Assembly: GCA_035487295.1 (NCBI GenBank) | Contig: DATHMH010000020.1 | Coordinates: 217,928-281,927 of the forward strand | Direction of reading: 5' to 3' | Source: QIAW01 sp035487295 | Lineage (GTDB): Bacteria; Acidobacteriota; Terriglobia; Terriglobales; Acidobacteriaceae | DNA length: 64,000 nucleotides | Shown: positions 8,967 to 17,786 of the stretch, in pieces | Layout: each line of letters opens with the position of its first letter | How positions within the stretch are numbered: the first letter of the stretch is position 1 | Made by a program: the position numbers and the translations under genes | Notes under the pieces: generated by a model | Database searches by the model: none | Seen by the model: the letters and a program-made list of their open reading frames with translations, nothing else | Told to the model about the DNA's origin: nothing

Positions 8967-11913
8967 TGGAACGAGAGTTCCCGTTGCTCTTTAAGATGCG
9001 CGCCAGCCATTTTCCGGTGTATGAGCCCGCAGTTTTTGCCACAACCTCAGGCGTGCCGCTGGCAATGACTTCTCCGCCCCGGCCTCCGCCTTCCGGTCCT
9101 AAATCAATGACCCAGTCGGCCGCGCGAATCACGTCCATATTGTGTTCAATGACTATGATAGAGCCGCCGGCTTCGATGAGTCTGCGGAACGCGGAAAGCA
9201 GCTTGCTGACATCATCAAAGTGAAGGCCGGTGGTGGGTTCATCAAAAATATAAAGAATGCGCGGCAACCGCTTCTTTTCCGCTGGACGTCCGTCAGGTCC
9301 GCTTCCGTTGCCGTTTTCCCCACGGATCGACTTTGGCTGCAAGTGGGCCGCCAGCTTCATCCGCTGCGCCTCACCGCCCGAGAGTGTTGTGGCCGATTGT
9401 CCCAGGCGCAGATATCCCAATCCTACTTCGTCCAAAACGCGCAGCTTGTCGGTAATTTTCGGCGCAGCCGCAAAGAAGTGCATGGCTTCTTTCACCGTAA
9501 GATTTAAAGCCTCATGGATGTTCTTGCCGCGATAACGCACCTCCAGCACTTCAGGCTTGAAGCGCGTGCCATGGCACTCTTCGCATACCAGTTCAACATC
9601 AGCGAGGAATTGCATCTCCACCGTGACCGTGCCGTCTCCCTGGCAAACTTCGCATCTTCCGCCGGGGATATTGAATGAGAAGTGTCCAGCGGTCAAACCT
9701 CTTTTCACCGCTTCGGGCTGACTGGCGTAAAGATCGCGGATTGCGTCGAAGACACGGATGTAAGTAACGGGATTGGAGCGCGGAGTGCGCCCAATAGGCG
9801 ACTGGTCCACCAGGATTACTTCATCAACATACTGCGAACCTTCGAGCTTCTGCACCTTCTGCGCCAGGTCTATCGGAGGAGCAAAGTCGTTCTGCCGCTT
9901 GGCCGCAGCCAAAGCGTTATATAGGACCTCGTGCACCAAGGTGGACTTGCCCGACCCGGAAACTCCTGTGATCGCCACCAGCATGCGTAATGGAATGTTG
10001 ACGGTAAGGTTTTTCAGATTATGGGCGCGGGCGCCGACAATCTTAATTTGCTCCGCCCCCGGTTTGCGCCGTATGGCCGGCAACTGGATGCGAAGCTCGC
10101 TCGACAAATAGCGCCCGGTAAGCGACGCTGCCGCCTTGGTAATTTCGTTGAATGTACCGCTGGCGATTACAACTCCGCCGTGTTCTCCGGCGCCCGGACC
10201 GAGATCAAGAATGCGGTCAGAGGCCCGCATGATCTCCGCATCGTGCTCTACCACCAAAATGGTATTGCCCAGATTGCGCAGGTCCTGCAGGATCTTCACC
10301 AAACGGGCAGTATCGCGGCTGTGCAGGCCAATGGAAGGTTCATCCAACACGTACAGCGCTCCCACCAGACGCGATCCCAGCGAGGTTGCAAGCTGAATGC
10401 GCTGCGCCTCGCCTCCGGAGAGCGTCGAAGCCAACCGGTCGAGGGTCAGATATTCCAATCCCACGTCGTTTAAAAACTTCAGCCGGTCGCGAATCTCATC
10501 CAGAATCTGGCCGGCAATTTCCTGCTCATAAGCGCTCAGGTGCAGTCCCTGGAAGAAGTTGGCAGCCTCTTCAACGGTAAAGCCAACCACGTCACAAATG
10601 TTCTTGCCGGCAATTTTGACATGCCGAGCTTCGGTTCTCAGCCTTGCTCCACGGCACTCGGTGCAAAGCGCGTATCCGCGATAACGGCTCAGAAAAACCC
10701 TGACGTGCAGCTTGTATTTCTTGCGCTCCAGATGAGCAAAGAACCCGCGCACTCCCATGAAGCCTTTGCGTTCGCCGGCCAGGATTTTTTCCTGGTCTTC
10801 TTTGGAAAGATCAGCCCAGGGGACATCGGCGGGAATCTCCTGTTCGCGGGCAAATCTCTTCATGTCAGCGAACAATGTGCGGTACTTGGGCTTGTTCCAG
10901 GGATCGATTGCGCCTTCGGACAGCGTTTTCTGCGGATCGGGAATCACCAGGTTCAAATCGAAATCAATGGTGTTGCCGAATCCCTGGCAGCGGGGACACG
11001 CTCCAAAAGGATTATTGAAAGAAAACAGCCGCGGCTCCGGATCTTCGTAACGAATGCCGCAGGTCTTGCATTCAAAGCGTTGCGAAAATCTCCAACTCTG
11101 CAAGGGTTCGCCCTCGCGTGGCGCTGTCTCGAGCAAAACTTCGCCGGCTTCGCGGTAACAGGTCTCGACCGCATCTACAAGACGGGCGCGGACGTCAGGC
11201 GCGACCACAATGCGATCTACCAGGGCATATACAGGCTGCGAAAAATCGATCTCGAGCAACGATTCCGGCGTGGAAAACTCGTAGATGTTCCCCTTTTGAA
11301 AGAGGCGGTTGAAGCCGCGCTTGCGCAGATCGAAAAGCCGCTCGTTCAAGCTCTCTTCCGGCTTGCCGCCCGTCGCGGGACGTTTGGCCTCTTTGCTTTT
11401 CGCCTTTTTTGCTTTGACTGGCTCGCCTTGCGGCCGTGCCGCCACGATTGGAAATAACACGTTCAGGCGCGTGCCTTCACCGAGAGCCAAAACCGCTTGC
11501 GCCACCTCATCGATGGTGTCTCTTTTGACCAGCGACTCGCAACCCAGGCAATAGGTTTTGCCGATGCGGGCAAACAGCAGGCGCAGGTAATCGTAAATCT
11601 CTGTAGCCGTGGCCACGGTGGAGCGGGGGTTGCGGGTGCTGTTCTTCTGCCGGATGGCAATGGCGGGAGCGATGCCCTCGATAATATCCACATCCGGCTT
11701 TTCGATTCTCTCCAGGAATTGCCGCGCGTAGGCGGAAAGCGATTCCACATATCGACGCTGCCCCTCGGCATAGATGGTATCGAAGGCAAGCGAAGATTTG
11801 CCCGAACCGGAAACTCCGGTCACCACCGTCAAGGTGTTGTGAGGAATTTCAAAGTCAACGTTTTTCAGATTATGAACGCGTGCGCCGCGAACAATAATGC
11901 TTTCGGTAGCCAT
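8953..11913 (-). CDS. uvrA: Excinuclease ABC subunit A
   Basis: 986 residues, slightly longer than the usual ~940. DNA-damage-sensing ATPase of nucleotide excision repair. Visible features: first Walker A GVSGSGKS (residues 33-40) followed by the UvrA hallmark YVESLSAYARQFL; a zinc-finger region with CKTCG and CPRCQGFG; ABC signature LSGGEAQR; second Walker A GVSGSGKST near residue 650; second zinc finger CEVCQGDG-x18-CEEC; and a second LSGGEAQRMKLA with FDEPTTGLHF. A Lys/Gly-rich insert near residues 168-190 and a Ser/Asn/Gly-rich tail explain the extra length. It is first in a unit with the TPR genes, and a TATAAT box lies 66 bases before the start. Confidence 0.98.
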   Translation of the reverse strand: MATESIIVRGARVHNLKNVDFEIPHNTLTVVTGVSGSGKSSLAFDTIYAEGQRRYVESLSAYARQFLERIEKPDVDIIEGIAPAIAIRQKNSTRNPRSTVATATEIYDYLRLLFARIGKTYCLGCESLVKRDTIDEVAQAVLALGEGTRLNVLFPIVAARPQGEPVKAKKAKSKEAKRPATGGKPEESLNERLFDLRKRGFNRLFQKGNIYEFSTPESLLEIDFSQPVYALVDRIVVAPDVRARLVDAVETCYREAGEVLLETAPREGEPLQSWRFSQRFECKTCGIRYEDPEPRLFSFNNPFGACPRCQGFGNTIDFDLNLVIPDPQKTLSEGAIDPWNKPKYRTLFADMKRFAREQEIPADVPWADLSKEDQEKILAGERKGFMGVRGFFAHLERKKYKLHVRVFLSRYRGYALCTECRGARLRTEARHVKIAGKNICDVVGFTVEEAANFFQGLHLSAYEQEIAGQILDEIRDRLKFLNDVGLEYLTLDRLASTLSGGEAQRIQLATSLGSRLVGALYVLDEPSIGLHSRDTARLVKILQDLRNLGNTILVVEHDAEIMRASDRILDLGPGAGEHGGVVIASGTFNEITKAAASLTGRYLSSELRIQLPAIRRKPGAEQIKIVGARAHNLKNLTVNIPLRMLVAITGVSGSGKSTLVHEVLYNALAAAKRQNDFAPPIDLAQKVQKLEGSQYVDEVILVDQSPIGRTPRSNPVTYIRVFDAIRDLYASQPEAVKRGLTAGHFSFNIPGGRCEVCQGDGTVTVEMQFLADVELVCEECHGTRFKPEVLEVRYRGKNIHEALNLTVKEAMHFFAAAPKITDKLRVLDEVGLGYLRLGQSATTLSGGEAQRMKLAAHLQPKSIRGENGNGSGPDGRPAEKKRLPRILYIFDEPTTGLHFDDVSKLLSAFRRLIEAGGSIIVIEHNMDVIRAADWVIDLGPEGGGRGGEVIASGTPEVVAKTAGSYTGKWLARILKSNGNSRSNGRK

Positions 11914-11978
11914 GCAATATAAGGAACCAGCCCGCCGAAGCTCTGCCAGCGAGCCTAAACGTGTCGAGTAATCTCTCT

Positions 11979-11984
11979 ATTATA
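11979..11984 (-). promoter_or_regulatory. Candidate -10 box for uvrA
   Basis: On the minus strand a perfect TATAAT lies 66 bases upstream of the uvrA ATG. No convincing -35 hexamer stands 16-18 bases further upstream and I see no LexA-type palindrome, so this is a weak assignment from the -10 alone. Confidence 0.3.
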
Positions 11985-12081
11985 GAAGAAATCGCCACGG
12001 CAGGAGGAAGGAAGGCGCGGAGTCGAACGGTTATTGGTGCAATTCAATTATTGTGTGCATAAAAGTGAACTGGCAACTGCA

Positions 12082-12831
12082 TTAAGAGAAATGCATGAGC
12101 GCATAGATATAAATCCACAAAACCGCCATGAAGTGCCAATACCAGGAGGTAATATCCAGCACCAGGCAGCGGGTCTCAAGCTTCCACGAAAAGACTTCGC
12201 TGCTCAGCGCATAGAGCAGCGCCAGAATGCCGATGCTCAGGTGGATCGCATGAGCCCCGGTAAGCATGTAAAAGAAGGAGCCGCTGGTATTGCCCACTAC
12301 GAACATGCCTTCCTGCTGCAGGATGTTCCAGGCGATGGCCTGTCCTGCGAGAAATCCGATTCCAAGGACCGCCGTAATCGCCAGCCATGGCAGCGCGCGC
12401 GATGGTTCCTGCCGGATTCCCGGAATGTCAGAGAGAGGAGCAAACAGGGCACGCCGCAATAATTGGCGGCGCGCGATCTCAAGCGTAATGCTGCCGATAA
12501 GAAGAAGAATAGTATTGAAGATGAGCAGTGGCGGAAGCCGGAGTTTTTGCCAGAGAATTACGCTGCTGCCATTGCCATGCTCAACCGCGGCATGCTGGCG
12601 CATAAGGTAGGCTGTGCTCAGGGCGATAAACAGCATGAGGATGGAAATCATGCTCAGGCCGAGTCCAAGCCGGCAACGCATCAGGCGATCGCGGTAGCTC
12701 AGGCGGCCATCTTCATTGCGCCCGGAATTGTCGCCGCCATCATCCCCGGAGGGGAAGCGGTCGTTCGTCCCCCCGCCGCCAATTTGGGCTTCGGGTAATT
12801 CCGTTCCCTTAGGTTTGTCTCCCCACCTCAT
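12082..12831 (-). CDS. ctaE: Cytochrome c oxidase subunit III
   Basis: 249 residues. A ~45-residue hydrophilic N-terminal extension (Gly/Asp-rich) precedes five to six membrane helices with subunit III features: LLIFNTILLLIGSITLEIARR in the first half, FFYMLTGAHAIHLSIGI (the conserved F-x-x-x-T-G-x-H-x-x-H) and YWHFMAVLWIYIY at the C terminus. It stabilises the catalytic core and supports proton uptake by subunit I. Start overlaps the ctaD stop as ATGA. It is the last gene of the ctaC-D-E operon; the assembly genes ctaA, ctaB and ctaG are not in the window. Confidence 0.95.
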   Translation of the reverse strand: MRWGDKPKGTELPEAQIGGGGTNDRFPSGDDGGDNSGRNEDGRLSYRDRLMRCRLGLGLSMISILMLFIALSTAYLMRQHAAVEHGNGSSVILWQKLRLPPLLIFNTILLLIGSITLEIARRQLLRRALFAPLSDIPGIRQEPSRALPWLAITAVLGIGFLAGQAIAWNILQQEGMFVVGNTSGSFFYMLTGAHAIHLSIGILALLYALSSEVFSWKLETRCLVLDITSWYWHFMAVLWIYIYALMHFS

Positions 12832-14570
12832 GCTTTATTCTTTATAGCGTTCGTAACTTCTATTAACCCGGCTTGGGGCAGATAGTCTCTGCCCGTGTGG
12901 TCACAGCCGAATTCGTAAGCCCCGCGCTGTATGTCTCTGCCTTCTGGCGGTGCTTCCCACTCCAGCGTCGTAGCCTCCCATGGATTTGGATTGCTCGGTT
13001 TCCCGCGGAAGATGCTCCAAAACAAATTCGCGAGGAAGACAATTTGTCCCGCCATGGTGACAAACGCCGCTATGCTGATAAACATCTGCAGCGGCATCAG
13101 CTTATGAAGATAGTTTACTTCCGTAAGCTGGGAATAGCGACGAGGATGTCCAGCCATGCCGAGCAGGTGCATGGGCACAAAAGTCGCATAGGCGCCGAGG
13201 AAGCTGAGCCAGAAATGAATGCGTCCTAATTTTTCGGACATCATGCGATGAAACATTCGCGGGAACCAGAAGTAGGTAGCCGCAAAAATCGCAAACACCG
13301 CCGCCATGCCCATGATGAGATGTAGATGCGCCACAACGAAATAAGTATCGTGTAAATAGGAGTCGAGGGCTGGTTGCGCCAGAACCGGTCCCGTCAGCCC
13401 CCCAGTAATAAATAACGACACAAATCCGATGGAAAAAAGCATTGGCGTGGTAAAGCGCAGGCGCCCGCCCCAAAGCGTCCCCAGCCAGTTGAAAGTCTTG
13501 ACCGCCGAGGGAATTCCGATGGCCAGGGTCAGATTAGAGAAGGCAAAGGCAGCATGCGGGTTCATGCCGCTGGTGAACATGTGGTGTCCCCAGATCCCAA
13601 AGCCGAGGGCGCCAATCGCAATCGTCGCATACACCATGGCGCGATATCCGAAGACAGGCTTACGCGCAAAAGTAGAAAGAAGATGCGAAGTCACTCCCAT
13701 TCCGGGAAGAATCGCGATGTAGACCTCGGGATGTCCGAAGAACCAGAACAGATGCTGCCATAATAGCGGCGATCCGCCCTGGTGCTGAACCATCTGGCCG
13801 GCAATCACCAATCCAGAAGGTTCAAAGAAGCTGGCACCAAAATGGCGGTCCATAAAAAGCATGACGGCAGCGGCCAATAGAACGGAAAATGCCGAGAGTA
13901 TTAGAAAAGCGGTTACAAACCATGCCCAGCAGGGCAAGGGCAACCGCATCCAGGCCATCCCCGGAGCGCGAAATCGGATGGTGGTCACAATGAAATTCAC
14001 CGCCCCGGTGCACGAGGCAATACAGAAGATCGCGATGCTCACCAGCCACAAATCCATCCCCAGCCCTTGTCCAGGGCCGGCGCTGGAAATAGCGCTGAGC
14101 GGAGCGTAGTGTGTCCAGCCGGAGATGGGCGCGCCGCCTTGCCCAAAAAACGCCGCCAGCATGATCAGGAATGAAACAAACGCCAGCCAAAACGATGCCA
14201 TGTTCGCTTTGGGGAACGCCATTCGTGGTGCGCCGATCTGCAATGGAAGAAAATAACTGCCAAAGGCATTTTGCGGCGCCAGCGTCAGGACAAAAAAGAC
14301 CATGAAGGTTGCGTGCATGGTCACCAGCGCCAGGTACGATTCCGGAGTGATGTTGGCAATGCCAAAAACCTTGGCTGTGGGCCATACGAAATGAATGCGC
14401 ATCAGCAACGAAAGAAAAGTTCCCACCAAGGCTGCCGCCAGCGCCAGGAAGAAATATTGCAGTCCGATCATTTTGTGGTCACAACTAAAGACATAGCGGC
14501 TTAAGAATCCCGTTGATTCCGCGCTAGCGGGTCGAGATACGGAATCTGCCGACGTTGCAACCGGATTCAT
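12828..14570 (-). CDS. ctaD: Cytochrome c oxidase subunit I
   Basis: 580 residues, twelve membrane helices; catalytic haem-copper subunit. Seen: low-spin haem ligand H86 (TMHATF) and H417, CuB/active-site HPEVY at 280-284 including the cross-linked Tyr284 and Glu282, the HH pair 329-330 (GHHMFTSGM), haem a3 ligand H415 (FVVAHLHL), and the K-channel Lys358 (IPSAVKTFNW). The D-channel entrance is unusual: the conserved loop normally reading IGAPDMAFP is IGAPRMAFP (R116), replacing the proton-entry Asp by Arg. It starts one base inside the ctaC stop (TAATG) and ends overlapping ctaE. Terminal aa3-type respiration at the cytoplasmic membrane; pumping efficiency may be altered (inference). Confidence 0.96.
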   Translation of the reverse strand: MNPVATSADSVSRPASAESTGFLSRYVFSCDHKMIGLQYFFLALAAALVGTFLSLLMRIHFVWPTAKVFGIANITPESYLALVTMHATFMVFFVLTLAPQNAFGSYFLPLQIGAPRMAFPKANMASFWLAFVSFLIMLAAFFGQGGAPISGWTHYAPLSAISSAGPGQGLGMDLWLVSIAIFCIASCTGAVNFIVTTIRFRAPGMAWMRLPLPCWAWFVTAFLILSAFSVLLAAAVMLFMDRHFGASFFEPSGLVIAGQMVQHQGGSPLLWQHLFWFFGHPEVYIAILPGMGVTSHLLSTFARKPVFGYRAMVYATIAIGALGFGIWGHHMFTSGMNPHAAFAFSNLTLAIGIPSAVKTFNWLGTLWGGRLRFTTPMLFSIGFVSLFITGGLTGPVLAQPALDSYLHDTYFVVAHLHLIMGMAAVFAIFAATYFWFPRMFHRMMSEKLGRIHFWLSFLGAYATFVPMHLLGMAGHPRRYSQLTEVNYLHKLMPLQMFISIAAFVTMAGQIVFLANLFWSIFRGKPSNPNPWEATTLEWEAPPEGRDIQRGAYEFGCDHTGRDYLPQAGLIEVTNAIKNKA

Positions 14571-15397
14571 TACGGATGCACTCCTGCTGGTTGCGGCGCA
14601 TGCTTTGCCAGCCAGTCCTGAAACTCAGCGTCGCTCACAACCTTCATGGCGGCACGCATTCGGTAATGTCCCAGGCCGCACAGCGAGGCGCAAACAATCT
14701 CAAAGTTTCCCTGGCGATTGGGAGTGAAGAGAACAGGAATCGCCATTCCTGGCACCGCGTCCTGCTTAAAACGAAGCTCCGGAACAAAAAAACTATGAAT
14801 TACATCCTGCGCGCGCAACGTGAGGCGCACGTTGCGATTGACGGGAACTACCAACATTGTGGTCACAAAGTCGTCGTGCGAGGCTGGATCGCTCATGTCC
14901 AGGCCGATCGCTGCCGCCGAGCCTGATGAGGCATCCTGCAACTCGGGCCGCGTGCGGCCAAACACCTGATCGGGCCCCGGATAGCGAAAGTACCAGGCAA
15001 ACTGCATGGCTGTAACTTCAATATCCACCGATCTTTTTGCATCTGCCGCCGTATGTGTTGCATGGCTTTGCGACCAACTGCGGGCGCCTGTCCATGCGAA
15101 GGTGATGAAGAGCAGGGAAGTGAGTGCAGTCCAGAAGACCTCGGCTTTCTTATTATCGGCAAACTGCTGGCGTGATGTTGCGCTGTGATTCGTCCCGTAC
15201 TTCCAGACCAGGAACCCCAGTGTGGTTTGTGCCAAAAGGAAGGCGATTCCCACCAAAATAAATGTCAGCTTGAATTGTTGGTCAATGGGCGCACCTTGCA
15301 CCGAAGCCAAAGCCGGCAACCACCACGGATGAAACCAGAACAGGCACAGGCAGACTGCGGTAATCAACCAGAGCGCGACGAGCAGGGCCTTTGCCAT
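14570..15397 (-). CDS. ctaC: Cytochrome c oxidase subunit II
   Basis: 275 residues. Two N-terminal membrane helices (about 45-65 and 88-108) after an initial hydrophobic segment, then a periplasmic cupredoxin domain with the complete CuA ligand set: H201, C236, C240, H244 and M247 in CASLCGLGHYRM. The aromatic electron-entry stretch MQFAWYFRYP is near 131-140. The usual Glu in C-x-E-x-C is Ser238, which removes the side chain that normally bridges to the subunit I/II Mg site. There is no fused cytochrome c domain. It is the first gene of the ctaCDE operon. Confidence 0.95.
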   Translation of the reverse strand: MAKALLVALWLITAVCLCLFWFHPWWLPALASVQGAPIDQQFKLTFILVGIAFLLAQTTLGFLVWKYGTNHSATSRQQFADNKKAEVFWTALTSLLFITFAWTGARSWSQSHATHTAADAKRSVDIEVTAMQFAWYFRYPGPDQVFGRTRPELQDASSGSAAAIGLDMSDPASHDDFVTTMLVVPVNRNVRLTLRAQDVIHSFFVPELRFKQDAVPGMAIPVLFTPNRQGNFEIVCASLCGLGHYRMRAAMKVVSDAEFQDWLAKHAPQPAGVHP

Positions 15398-15429
15398 AGC
15401 TTCCTGGAATCAAGTTTAAATGAATTCAA

Positions 15430-15990
15430 TTATTTCACCATTTGCAGAAAAGCCTGGTGAACGCGGACGTCGCTTGAAAGCTCAGGATGAAACGTCGCCG
15501 CCATGATCTTTCCCTGGCGCACCAGAACCGGATCGCCGTTTTCTGACGCCAGCACTTCCACCTCTTTACCGATTCTCTCAATTTTTGGTGCGCGGATGAA
15601 GACCATCTCCAGCGGTCCGCCGCCGAATTTGGTCTCCGCCTGGCGTATGGAACTTTCCAGTTGCCGCCCATAAGCGTTACGCCGGATGCCTATATCCAGC
15701 GCCCCGAGGCTGGCTTGCGCCGGCCCTTCAACTTCTTTTGCCAGCAAGATCGCGCCCGCACAGGTTCCCAAGGCAGGTTTGGTTTTTACGAACTGACTCA
15801 GTTTTTCAAAAAATCCCTTTTGTTCCAGGAATTTCAGGAAAGTCGTGGACTCACCACCGGGAATCACCAATGCATCCACAGAATCAAGTTGCTCCGGCTT
15901 GCGGACGTAGGTCACCTTTGCGCCCAGGCCTTCCAGCACTCGGCCGTGCGCTTCGTAATCTCCCTGAATGGCAAGCACGCCTATGGTCAT
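15430..15990 (-). CDS. pdxT: Pyridoxal 5'-phosphate synthase, glutaminase subunit
   Basis: 186 residues, the usual family length. It hydrolyses glutamine and channels ammonia to PdxS for DXP-independent vitamin B6 synthesis. Catalytic triad visible: C77 in GTCAGA, H168 and E170 in FHPE; the PGGEST oxyanion loop is at 44-49. It lies 154 bases downstream of pdxS on the same strand, the intervening space being filled by a repeat-like element. Confidence 0.97.
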   Translation of the reverse strand: MTIGVLAIQGDYEAHGRVLEGLGAKVTYVRKPEQLDSVDALVIPGGESTTFLKFLEQKGFFEKLSQFVKTKPALGTCAGAILLAKEVEGPAQASLGALDIGIRRNAYGRQLESSIRQAETKFGGGPLEMVFIRAPKIERIGKEVEVLASENGDPVLVRQGKIMAATFHPELSSDVRVHQAFLQMVK

Positions 15991-16002
15991 AACGGAAAAA
16001 TT

Positions 16003-16143
16003 TTGCCGCAGATTGACGCTGATTCAACGCAGATCAAAGCGGGTGGAACTTGGCAATATACAAGAGGGCTAAAAGCCAAGTTGTCACCCGCTCAGTTCTT
16101 GAAAATCTGCGTACATCCGCGTGAATCCGCGGCGAAAATTACT
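16003..16143. repeat. Intergenic repeat-like element between pdxT and pdxS
   Basis: The segment is edged by related inverted sequences (CGCAGATTGACGCTGATT near 16012 and AATCTGCGTACATCCGCGTG near 16103), wording that recurs in non-coding repeats of many acidobacterial and other genomes (recollection). Inside, GCGGGTGGAACTTGG and CCAAGTTGTCACCCGC form imperfect arms around an AT-rich loop. No ORF or RBS is visible. It separates two genes normally co-transcribed, so it may act as an attenuating hairpin. Confidence 0.5.
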
Positions 16144-16144
16144 C

Positions 16145-17077
16145 TCACCAGCCGCGCTTCTGCATCATGTCCGCGTCTGATATCGCGGCCACCGACAACC
16201 CCTTCATGGCTCCAACCAGGTCTTCGCTAACTTCAAGTAATACTTTAGGATCGTCGTAATGAGTTGTAGCTTGCACGATAGCACGGGCGCGTCGCGCGGC
16301 TTCTTCCGGAGAAGCAAAGTTGATGGAATCCTGCATGAAGATGCCGGAGCCTACGAACACGGCTTCAGCTCCAAGCTGGCGCACGAGGGCTGCATCGGAG
16401 GGCGTAGCAATGCCGCCGGCAGAAAAGTTGGGGACCGGCAGCTTCCCGCTGCCGGCAACTAAACGGATAATCTCATACGGCGCCTGATACTCTTTGGCTT
16501 TGGCGTACAGCTCATCTTCACGCAGTATGGTAAGTACGCGCATCTCCTGATTGATGGCGCGCAGGTGTTTGACCGCATGCACGACATCGCCCGTCCCGGC
16601 CTCGCCCTTGGTACGGATCATGGCTGCACCCTCGGCAATACGCCGCAGGGCCTCGCCTAAATTCCGCGCTCCGCAGACAAAGGGAACTTTGAAGCCGTGC
16701 TTATCCACGTGGTTGGCTTCATCGGCAGGAGTGAGCACCTCGGATTCGTCAATGTAATCCACACCCAGCTCTTGCAGCACCTGTGCTTCGGCGAAGTGGC
16801 CGATGCGGCACTTGGCCATCACCGGAATGGAAACCGCCGCCATGATCTCGCGAATCTTCTTGGGCGAGGCCATGCGGGCCACGCCACCCTCGGCACGGAT
16901 CTGGGCGGGCACGCGCTCCAGCGCCATAACGGCTACTGCGCCGGCCTTTTCGGCGATCACGGCCTGTTCGGCTGTAGTGACGTCCATAATGACGCCGCCC
17001 TTCAGCATCTCAGCCAGCCCGGTCTTCAGGCGCAAACTGTTGTGGGTTACGTTTTGACTTCCGTTTGTGCTGGACAT
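16145..17077 (-). CDS. pdxS: Pyridoxal 5'-phosphate synthase, synthase subunit
   Basis: 310 residues from ATG 17077. The frame opens at 17125, but MSSTNGSQ at 17077 is preceded by AGAGGA at good spacing and gives the expected length. PdxS condenses ribose 5-phosphate, glyceraldehyde 3-phosphate and ammonia to PLP in a dodecameric (beta-alpha)8 complex with PdxT. Catalytic residues visible: D32 (MDVTT), K89 (VMAKCRIGH) and K157 (IRTKGEAGTG). One of the most conserved proteins in the window. Confidence 0.98.
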   Translation of the reverse strand: MSSTNGSQNVTHNSLRLKTGLAEMLKGGVIMDVTTAEQAVIAEKAGAVAVMALERVPAQIRAEGGVARMASPKKIREIMAAVSIPVMAKCRIGHFAEAQVLQELGVDYIDESEVLTPADEANHVDKHGFKVPFVCGARNLGEALRRIAEGAAMIRTKGEAGTGDVVHAVKHLRAINQEMRVLTILREDELYAKAKEYQAPYEIIRLVAGSGKLPVPNFSAGGIATPSDAALVRQLGAEAVFVGSGIFMQDSINFASPEEAARRARAIVQATTHYDDPKVLLEVSEDLVGAMKGLSVAAISDADMMQKRGW

Positions 17078-17204
17078 AAATCCTCTTCTTGCCTGCGCAC
17101 ACCTGGAGGTAAGTGTTGCGTGCACTAAGCTTTATTTTACGTCTAAATAGAACCACTGGGCTAGTTCGGCAGAAGAATCAACGAGTGCTGGCGCGAATTC
17201 GGTG

Positions 17205-17672
17205 TCACTTAACGTGTTTGGCAAACATTTTGATGGGATCAATGGCAATAAACAATCCTCTCCCTCGCGCTAACACCTCATTTTTCTGATTACGGATTTC
17301 GGCCATATTGATATGTTTTCTGCCGCGAACACTCTTCTCATGACCTTCGACAAGCAGCGGCGTTTCCAGTGGCACCGGTTTCAGATACTCGATTTCCATC
17401 TGTTTGGTAAGGGCAATCACTGAGCGCAGTTTGTTGACCTTGCCCATGGCCTCGTCGAGGATGGTGGCAATAATTCCCCCATGGGCGTGCCCAGGCGGTC
17501 CTTGATATTTTTTGGGCAGGCGGAATTTGCAATAAGACCGGCGCCGAGCTTCATCGAGATGGAACTTAAGATGCATGCCCTGGGCGTTGTCCTGCCCGCA
17601 GGCAAAACAGCGGTTGACTGGAATATACAGATTCTTGATCTCGTGCCCGCCGACCCGCGGTTTCCTGGCCAT
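17205..17672 (-). CDS. PaaI-like hotdog-fold thioesterase
   Basis: 155 residues. The hotdog signature GHAHGGIIATILDEAMG is at about residues 61-77, and the N-terminal NRCFACGQDN motif is typical of acyl-CoA thioesterases of the PaaI/4HBT superfamily. The central helix Glu (in LDEAMG) is the probable catalytic acid/base. Probably hydrolyses an acyl- or aroyl-CoA in the cytoplasm; the substrate cannot be told. Transcribed alone, 127 bases upstream of pdxS on the same strand. Confidence 0.85.
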   Translation of the reverse strand: MARKPRVGGHEIKNLYIPVNRCFACGQDNAQGMHLKFHLDEARRRSYCKFRLPKKYQGPPGHAHGGIIATILDEAMGKVNKLRSVIALTKQMEIEYLKPVPLETPLLVEGHEKSVRGRKHINMAEIRNQKNEVLARGRGLFIAIDPIKMFAKHVK

Positions 17673-17786
17673 AAATTAAGGAGAGTTGTTTGATTCTAGC
17701 ATCCAGCAGTTAGGCGCCGGCAAGAAATCGATGGCAACATCAAACCCCGCCTCAGAAAACCCCCACTTCCAACTGGACCTGTGGCT

